10,924 nucleotides of DNA from Actinomycetota bacterium (GTDB lineage Bacteria > Actinomycetota > UBA4738): NCBI GenBank assembly GCA_005885015.1, contig VAYG01000038.1, positions 998-11,921 of the forward strand. Reading direction: 5' to 3'. Under the pieces are notes generated by a model. It was not told where the DNA came from. It worked only from the letters and a program-made list of their open reading frames with translations, and ran no database searches. This document shows, piece after piece, positions 6,484 through 10,924 of this stretch. Each line of letters starts with the position of its first letter. Positions within the stretch are counted from its first letter, which is position 1. The position numbers and the translations under genes were made by a program.

Positions 6484-6530
6484 CGCGACCGATCATCTAC
6501 GCTGCGCATCCAAGGGACGACGCGACCGAT
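6484..6530. repeat. 10-bp direct repeat in the divergent promoter region
   Basis: CGCGACCGAT occurs exactly at 6484-6493 and again at 6521-6530, 37 bases start to start. The two copies flank the candidate SDR -10 box, and the second abuts the GGGAGG ribosome site. This could be a paired operator for a regulator of one or both divergent genes. In such GC-rich DNA a chance repeat is also possible. Confidence 0.45.
6498..6503 (+). promoter_or_regulatory. Possible -10 box of the SDR-acyP unit
   Basis: TACGCT fits TAnnnT and would start transcription near 6510, leaving a leader of about 32 bases that contains GGGAGG. It lies between the two copies of the direct repeat. There is no clear -35 match, so this is tentative. 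Confidence 0.3.
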
Positions 6531-6541
6531 GGGAGGCCGAT

Positions 6542-7327
6542 GTGTTGCTCCAGGACAAGAACGCCGTGGTCTATGGGGCCGGAGGCGCGGTTGGGGGCGC
6601 GGTGGCCCGGGCCTTCGCCAAGGAGGGGGCCAGGGTCTTCCTCGCCGGGAGAACGCTCGAGTCGTTGGAAGCGGTGGCAGCGGAGATCGCGGCGGCCGGA
6701 GGGCGGGCCGACGTCGCGCGGGTCGACGCGGTGGACGAGGCAGCGGTCGACGGGCACGTCGACGCCGTGGTCGAAGAGGCCAAGGGCATCGACGTCTCCT
6801 TCAATGCCATCGGACACGACGACGTCCACGGGCCCATGCTGCTCGACATGCCGTACGAGGACTTCGTCCTGCCGGTCATGACCGCGATGCGGGCCCAGTT
6901 CCTGACCGCGCGGGCGGCCGCGAGGCACATGGTCGGACGAGGCTCGGGGGTGATCATGGCCATCACGGCAACGACCGCCCGCATGGCCATCCCGGGCATC
7001 GGCGGCACCGGCGTGACCTTCGACGCCATCGAGAGCCTCTGTCGGCAGTGGGCGTGTGAATTGGGTCCCAAGGGGGTCCGGGTGGTGTGGCTGCAAACGA
7101 CCGGCCTTCCGGAGGGCCTGCACGCGGATGTCTTCCCCGACTACGGCACGGGACATCCCATGACGCGTGACGAGCTCGTCGCGTGGATGCGGGCGAAGAC
7201 CCTGCTGAAGAGGCTGACGTCGCTGGAGGACGTGGGAAACGCGGCCGCGTTCATGGCCTCGGACCGGGCCGGCGCGATGACGGCGGTCGGGGCGAACCTC
7301 ACGGGCGGCTCGGTCCCCTCACGGTGA
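6542..7327 (+). CDS. SDR-superfamily protein without the catalytic triad
   Basis: A 261-residue Rossmann-fold protein of the short-chain dehydrogenase/reductase superfamily. The nucleotide-binding loop is VVYGAGGAVGGAVARAF (9-25), a variant of TGxxxGxG with Ala for the middle Gly. FLAGRTLESLEAV (33-45) is the usual cofactor-selecting region, and the NAG motif appears as NAIG (88-91). Aligning ELG at 173-175 puts Thr156 where the catalytic Tyr belongs, Phe160 where the Lys belongs, and Ala143 near the Ser (ITATT). It is therefore unlikely to be a standard oxidoreductase and may bind a nucleotide or ligand instead. GTG 6542 has GGGAGG five bases upstream; TTG 6545 is an alternative with eight. 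The gene diverges from the cyclase and overlaps acyP by GTGA, so it is probably cotranscribed with acyP. Substrate unknown. Confidence 0.85.
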   Translation: MLLQDKNAVVYGAGGAVGGAVARAFAKEGARVFLAGRTLESLEAVAAEIAAAGGRADVARVDAVDEAAVDGHVDAVVEEAKGIDVSFNAIGHDDVHGPMLLDMPYEDFVLPVMTAMRAQFLTARAAARHMVGRGSGVIMAITATTARMAIPGIGGTGVTFDAIESLCRQWACELGPKGVRVVWLQTTGLPEGLHADVFPDYGTGHPMTRDELVAWMRAKTLLKRLTSLEDVGNAAAFMASDRAGAMTAVGANLTGGSVPSR

Positions 7328-7593
7328 AGCGGATCCACCTCCTCGTCTCCGGTCAGGTCCAGGGCGTCTTCTTCCGGGCCGAGGCCGCCCGACGGGCCAG
7401 GTCGCTCGGGCTGGGAGGGTTCGTCAGGAACACGCCGGACGGACAGGTGGAGGCTGCCTTCGAGGGCGATCCGAATGCCGTCGACGCCATGGTCGAGTGG
7501 TGCCGCTCCGGTCCACCGCTGGCCGAGGTGGGCGACGTCCAGATCTCGGAGGAGAAACCGACAGGAGAGACCGCCTTCCGGATCCGTCACTGA
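7324..7593 (+). CDS. acyP: Acylphosphatase
   Basis: A small cytosolic enzyme of 89 residues, the usual family length, that hydrolyses the carboxyl-phosphate bond of acylphosphates. It begins KRIHLLVSGQVQGVFFRAEA with the signature GxVQGVxFR and catalytic R18. The second catalytic residue, N36, sits in GFVRNTPDGQVE, followed by the usual AAFEGDPNAVDAM helix start. GTG 7324 overlaps the stop of the SDR gene as GTGA, which points to coupled translation and gives the canonical N-terminus; an open frame further upstream lies inside the SDR gene. acyP directly before smc is the normal actinobacterial arrangement. A weak inverted repeat follows the stop, but no convincing terminator. Confidence 0.93.
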   Translation: MKRIHLLVSGQVQGVFFRAEAARRARSLGLGGFVRNTPDGQVEAAFEGDPNAVDAMVEWCRSGPPLAEVGDVQISEEKPTGETAFRIRH

Positions 7594-7656
7594 CGGGCAG
7601 AATCACAGGGCTGAAATTTCTTCGCCCGCTTCCAGGACTCGCCGCGAACCCGTTGC

Positions 7657-7662
7657 TAGCAT
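7657..7662 (+). promoter_or_regulatory. Possible -10 box of smc
   Basis: TAGCAT, within TTGCTAGCAT, fits TAnnnT and has ten bases between it and the smc ATG. It lies in a 79-base gap that is relatively A/T-rich near 7610-7622. As with the cyclase gene, the spacing suggests a nearly leaderless transcript. No good -35 was found. Confidence 0.3.
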
Positions 7663-7672
7663 CGAGCAGCCC

Positions 7673-10600
7673 ATGTTTCTCCGCTCACTGACCCTGCGCG
7701 GCTTCAAGTCCTTCGCCGACAAGACTGTCGTGGAGTTTGCTCCAGGCATCAGCGTGATCGTCGGCCCCAATGGATCCGGCAAGTCGAACGTCGCCGACGC
7801 CATCGCGTGGGTGCTCGGAGAGCAGGGCCCGCGAGCTCTCCGAGGCGGCCAGATGACAGACGTGATCTTCGCCGGCGGCCCGAGCCGTCCCCGCCTCGGG
7901 ATGGCGGAGGTCCGGATGGTGATCGACAACGCGATCGGATTGATCCCCGTCCCCGCCTCGGAGATCGAGATCAGCCGCGTGGTGTACCGGTCGGGGGAAA
8001 GTGAATACCGCCTGGGCGGCCGCCCGTGCCGCTTGCTGGACATCCAGGAGCTCTTGTCGGACACGGGAGTCGGGCGGTCGCTGCACACGATCATCGGGCA
8101 GGGCCAGCTGGACGCCATCCTCGGCGCGCGCCCGGACGAGCGCCGCCAGTTCGTCGAGGAGGCGGCGGGCATCGCGAAGCACCGCCGGCGGCGGGAGCGG
8201 GCCGAGCGGAAGTTGGCCGGGCTGGAGCAGGACCTCCTCCGGCTCCAGGATGTGGTCGCCGAGCTGCGACGGCAGCTGAGGCCGCTCAAACAGCAGGCCG
8301 AGCTGGCCCAGCGGCACGAGGACCTCACCGCGGAAGCGGCCGCCATCACCCGCAAGCTCGCCGCGGCGAGGCTCCACGAGCTCTATGCGGAGCGTGATCG
8401 ATCGCGGCCGGCGTGGGAGCGGGCGAAGGCTCGAGACGACGAGATCCAGGCTCGCCTGGGCGCGCTCGACGCCGAGATCGAACGCCTGGAGGAGGAGCGG
8501 CAGAGGAAAGAGGAGGAAGGGCGGGCCCAGGACGAACGCCACGGTGCCGCGGTGGCTGCCAAGTCGGCCACCGAGGAGCGGCTGCGGGCCGCCATCCGCG
8601 CCGAGGCCGAGGCCCGCGAACAGATGACCTCGGCGGCAAACCGGTCGGGGCGACTCTTCGCCCTCGAGGAAGAGGTCGGCCGGACCGAATCAGCGCTGTC
8701 GAACGTGCTCGCCGGGCTGCAGGAGCGCGAGGGCCAGCTGGCTCACGCGGAACAGGAGTTCCAGCGGGCCCGGTCCGCCAGGCTGGACGCCGAGGATGAA
8801 CGGCGCCGGCTGGGCGAGGAGTCGGCTGCGATCAAGGCGGAGACCGAAGCCCTCCGCCGGGCGGTGGCAGCCCATGACGCGGAACGGGAGCGGCTGGAGG
8901 CGACGCTGGCCGAGCTCCGGGATCGCGGAGCTGCGACGGCGGACCGGGCGGCCGGGCTGCAATCGGAGATCGAGCAGCTGGATGGGCGGGTCACCCCCGT
9001 GGCGGCGGAGAAGGAGCGCGTCGACCGACACCGCTCGGAGGTCGCGGGCGAGCTCGCGGATCTCGAGGCCGAGGAGAAGGGACTGCTGGCCAGGCGAGAG
9101 GTCGCGGTGGCCCGGAGCGCCGAGCTGGCCGAGTCGCCCGGCGCCGCCTTCCTGCGCCGCCGAGGAGGCGGCCTGGGCCTCCTCCGAGACCTGGTCCAGG
9201 TCGCGGACGACCTGCGGCCGGCCCTGCGTGCTGCCCTCGGCCCGTTCGCGGACGCCGTGGTCTACGCGGACAGGGGCCGGGCCATGGCCGACGCGCTGGC
9301 CGAACCGTCTGGAGGGATCACCCTGGCGGTGGAGGAAGGGCAGGAGCACACCCAGCCGTCCTTGTCCTGGGAGCGCAGCCTGCTCCAGGTCGTCCGGCCC
9401 GACCCACGGGTTCGCCGCCTGGTCGGCGCGCTGGTCGGGGACGTCTACTTGGTGAGCAATCCCGCGGAAGCGGAGGCGAAGAACCGCGTCCATCCCTCCC
9501 TCCGGTTCGTGACGCCCGAGGGCACGCTGATCGGTCCTGGTTTCGTCCGGACCGCTCCCGGCCACGACGCCCGGCTGGAGGAGGCTCGGCGGGTCATCGC
9601 GGCCATCGATCGGGAGTTCGCCCGACTCCGGAGCGCCATACGAGACGGCCGTCAGCGCCTGGCGGAGCTCACTCGGCGGTCCGACGCGCTGGCCGGGGAG
9701 CTCGAGGGTGCCGACGGCCGGATCACGGTCGCGGCGGAGCAGCTCGCCGCGACCAAGGGGGAGGCGGCGATGCTCGAGCGGGAGGCCGACCTGATCGACG
9801 ACCGCCTGGCCGCCGCGACGACGTCCAGGGCGGTGGCCCTGGCGCATCTGGAGTCGATCCCGGACCGCCCCCGAGACCTTCCGCCGTTGCCGCCGGTTCC
9901 CGAGCCGCCCATCCACTTGCGGGTCGAGGCCGAGTCGCTCCGACGGGAGAGCGCCCGGCTCCGGGCAGGAGTGGACCGGGCCCGGCGCGAGCTGGGGGAT
10001 TTGGCGGCCGACGATCCGGTCCAGCTGCGCGCCGCGCTGCGCGGCGCCGAGACAAGCCGGGGGGACGCGGAAGAGGCTCTGGCGGCATCCGAGTCCGAGC
10101 TGAACGAGGCCGCGGCTGCCCGGCGGGCCTCCGGCGAAGCGGCGCGGCAGGCCCAGGAGGCGCACGCCAAGGCGATGCGGGCCTGGCGAGAGCAGGCCGG
10201 AGAGGCCGAGCGGGTCCGGCGCGACCACGAGGACGATGACCGGGCTCGCTTCGACTTGGAGCGCCGGGTGGCAGAGGCCGAACGCGTGGTGAGGGAAGGA
10301 CACGGGGTGGAGCCGCCGGTCGCGGTGGGTGAGCTGGGCACCGAGGACACGGTCGAGGACCTCGCTCGGCGCTCAGACCTGGTGGCGCGGAGGCTCGGCC
10401 TCATCGGTCGGGTGAACCTACTGGCGGGCGGGGAGCTCGAGTCGGTGCAGGAGCGCCACGACTTCATCAGCCGCGAGCTCGAGGACGTGCGGTCCGCCCG
10501 CCGCGACCTCGAGCGGCTCATCCAGGACATCGACGGGAAGGTGGCCGAGCTGTTCCAGGCGGCGTTCTCCGATGTAGCCCGCGAGTTCGCCGGGCTGTTC

Positions 10601-10924
10601 GAGGCCATGTTCCCGGGTGGAGAGGGGAGGCTCACGCTGACCGATCCCTCGGACCCGCTCGGGACCGGGATCGAGGTGGAGGCTCGGCCGAGCCGCGGCC
10701 GGGTGAAACGTCTGTCGCTCCTGTCGGGTGGGGAGCGCTCACTGGCAGCCCTGGCCTTCCTGTTCGCCATCTTCAGGGCGCGGCCGAGCCCCTTCTATCT
10801 GATGGACGAGGTCGAGGCCGCGCTGGACGACGTGAACCTCCATCGGTTCCTCGAAGTGGTCAAGGCGCTGGCTCGCGACTCCCAGATCATGCTGGTCACC
10901 CACCAGAAGCGGACGATGGAGGTC
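7673..10924 (+). CDS. smc: Chromosome partition protein SMC, C-terminus cut by window edge
   Basis: SMC is the ATPase core of the bacterial condensin that, with ScpA and ScpB, organises and segregates the chromosome. The frame is open for 1084 codons to the edge. The N-terminal head has LRGFKSFAD (8-16), Walker A GPNGSGKS (31-38) and the Q-loop IIGQGQLDAIL (140-150). A long coiled-coil arm spans about 165-485, a hinge about 488-632, and the return arm about 633-905. The C-terminal head has the ABC signature LSGGE (1017-1021), Walker B YLMDE (D1045, E1046), a D-loop and the H-loop H1077 in LVTHQK. Only some 40-50 residues should be missing. The hinge end reads GPGFVRTAPG, where many SMCs have a glycine-rich GGSxTGG-like motif. 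ATG 7673 lacks a clear Shine-Dalgarno. ftsY usually follows in actinobacteria but is outside the window. Confidence 0.96.
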   Translation, partial: MFLRSLTLRGFKSFADKTVVEFAPGISVIVGPNGSGKSNVADAIAWVLGEQGPRALRGGQMTDVIFAGGPSRPRLGMAEVRMVIDNAIGLIPVPASEIEISRVVYRSGESEYRLGGRPCRLLDIQELLSDTGVGRSLHTIIGQGQLDAILGARPDERRQFVEEAAGIAKHRRRRERAERKLAGLEQDLLRLQDVVAELRRQLRPLKQQAELAQRHEDLTAEAAAITRKLAAARLHELYAERDRSRPAWERAKARDDEIQARLGALDAEIERLEEERQRKEEEGRAQDERHGAAVAAKSATEERLRAAIRAEAEAREQMTSAANRSGRLFALEEEVGRTESALSNVLAGLQEREGQLAHAEQEFQRARSARLDAEDERRRLGEESAAIKAETEALRRAVAAHDAERERLEATLAELRDRGAATADRAAGLQSEIEQLDGRVTPVAAEKERVDRHRSEVAGELADLEAEEKGLLARREVAVARSAELAESPGAAFLRRRGGGLGLLRDLVQVADDLRPALRAALGPFADAVVYADRGRAMADALAEPSGGITLAVEEGQEHTQPSLSWERSLLQVVRPDPRVRRLVGALVGDVYLVSNPAEAEAKNRVHPSLRFVTPEGTLIGPGFVRTAPGHDARLEEARRVIAAIDREFARLRSAIRDGRQRLAELTRRSDALAGELEGADGRITVAAEQLAATKGEAAMLEREADLIDDRLAAATTSRAVALAHLESIPDRPRDLPPLPPVPEPPIHLRVEAESLRRESARLRAGVDRARRELGDLAADDPVQLRAALRGAETSRGDAEEALAASESELNEAAAARRASGEAARQAQEAHAKAMRAWREQAGEAERVRRDHEDDDRARFDLERRVAEAERVVREGHGVEPPVAVGELGTEDTVEDLARRSDLVARRLGLIGRVNLLAGGELESVQERHDFISRELEDVRSARRDLERLIQDIDGKVAELFQAAFSDVAREFAGLFEAMFPGGEGRLTLTDPSDPLGTGIEVEARPSRGRVKRLSLLSGGERSLAALAFLFAIFRARPSPFYLMDEVEAALDDVNLHRFLEVVKALARDSQIMLVTHQKRTMEV

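Noticed and set aside
7183..7323. Upstream extension of acyP to ATG 7183
   Set aside because: It lies within the SDR coding sequence, and acylphosphatases begin right at the KRIHLLVSGQVQGV strand, so GTG 7324 is the natural start.
7613..7620. Palindrome GAAATTTC upstream of smc
   Set aside because: An 8-bp palindrome stands out in GC-rich DNA but has no partner site and is easily due to chance. It may simply be part of an A/T-rich promoter upstream region.
7594..7628. Possible terminator after acyP (CGGGC ... GCCCG)
   Set aside because: Only a 5-bp stem with a loop of about 25 bases and no T-tract; too weak to call.
8200..9130. Repetitive look of GAG/GCC/CGG codons in smc
   Set aside because: This reflects heptad-type coiled-coil coding, not a DNA repeat; no unit recurs exactly at regular spacing.
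8690..10303. Open minus-strand frame of 537 codons opposite smc
   Set aside because: Composition shadow of the coiled-coil arms and hinge of smc; no motifs.
1..10924. CRISPR array, tRNA/rRNA, insertion sequence, toxin-antitoxin or prophage genes
   Set aside because: Looked for on both strands; no regular repeat-spacer series, cloverleaf, transposase motif or small gene pair was seen.

Overview
The window is a very GC-rich stretch of a bacterial chromosome that looks actinobacterial (Actinomycetota). Three things point that way: strong G/C preference at third codon positions, frequent GTG starts, and gene order. The run rsmD, coaD, a DivIVA/SepIVA-like coiled-coil gene, DUF177, rpmF, rnc, mutM, acyP, smc resembles the Mycobacterium tuberculosis block around Rv2927c-Rv2921c. 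Genus and species cannot be read from the sequence; an uncultured or deep-branching lineage is possible.

Region 1 (1-3815, all + strand) is a tight housekeeping operon, with overlaps or gaps of no more than 27 bases. It starts inside rsmD (16S rRNA m2G966 methyltransferase). Then come coaD (coenzyme A synthesis), a small coiled-coil SepIVA/DivIVA-like protein, a DUF177/YceD protein, rpmF (ribosomal protein L32, only 58 residues), rnc (RNase III) and mutM (Fpg DNA glycosylase). The theme is ribosome and RNA maturation, with a cofactor enzyme, a probable cell-envelope organiser and a DNA repair enzyme. The mutM reading frame has no codon for the N-terminal proline that is the catalytic nucleophile of this family.

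Region 2 (3812-7327) breaks the conserved order. A large minus-strand gene encodes a class III nucleotide cyclase domain fused to an NB-ARC-type ATPase and a helical-repeat (TPR-like) tail. Its stop codon overlaps that of mutM on a shared CTAG. Divergent from it, across a 99-base promoter region carrying a 10-bp direct repeat, is a short-chain dehydrogenase/reductase homologue that has lost the Ser, Tyr and Lys catalytic residues.

Region 3 (7324-10924, + strand) returns to the conserved order. acyP (acylphosphatase) overlaps the SDR gene by four bases. After 79 bases comes smc (chromosome condensin), which stays open to the right edge and lacks only its extreme C-terminus. No tRNA, rRNA, CRISPR array, insertion sequence or prophage gene was seen, and no stretch over 300 bases lacks a gene.

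I found no clear new multi-gene system. The best leads are the proline-less MutM, the catalytically stripped SDR, the cyclase-ATPase with a non-standard purine-specifying position, and the fact that the last two sit together inside an otherwise conserved housekeeping cluster.
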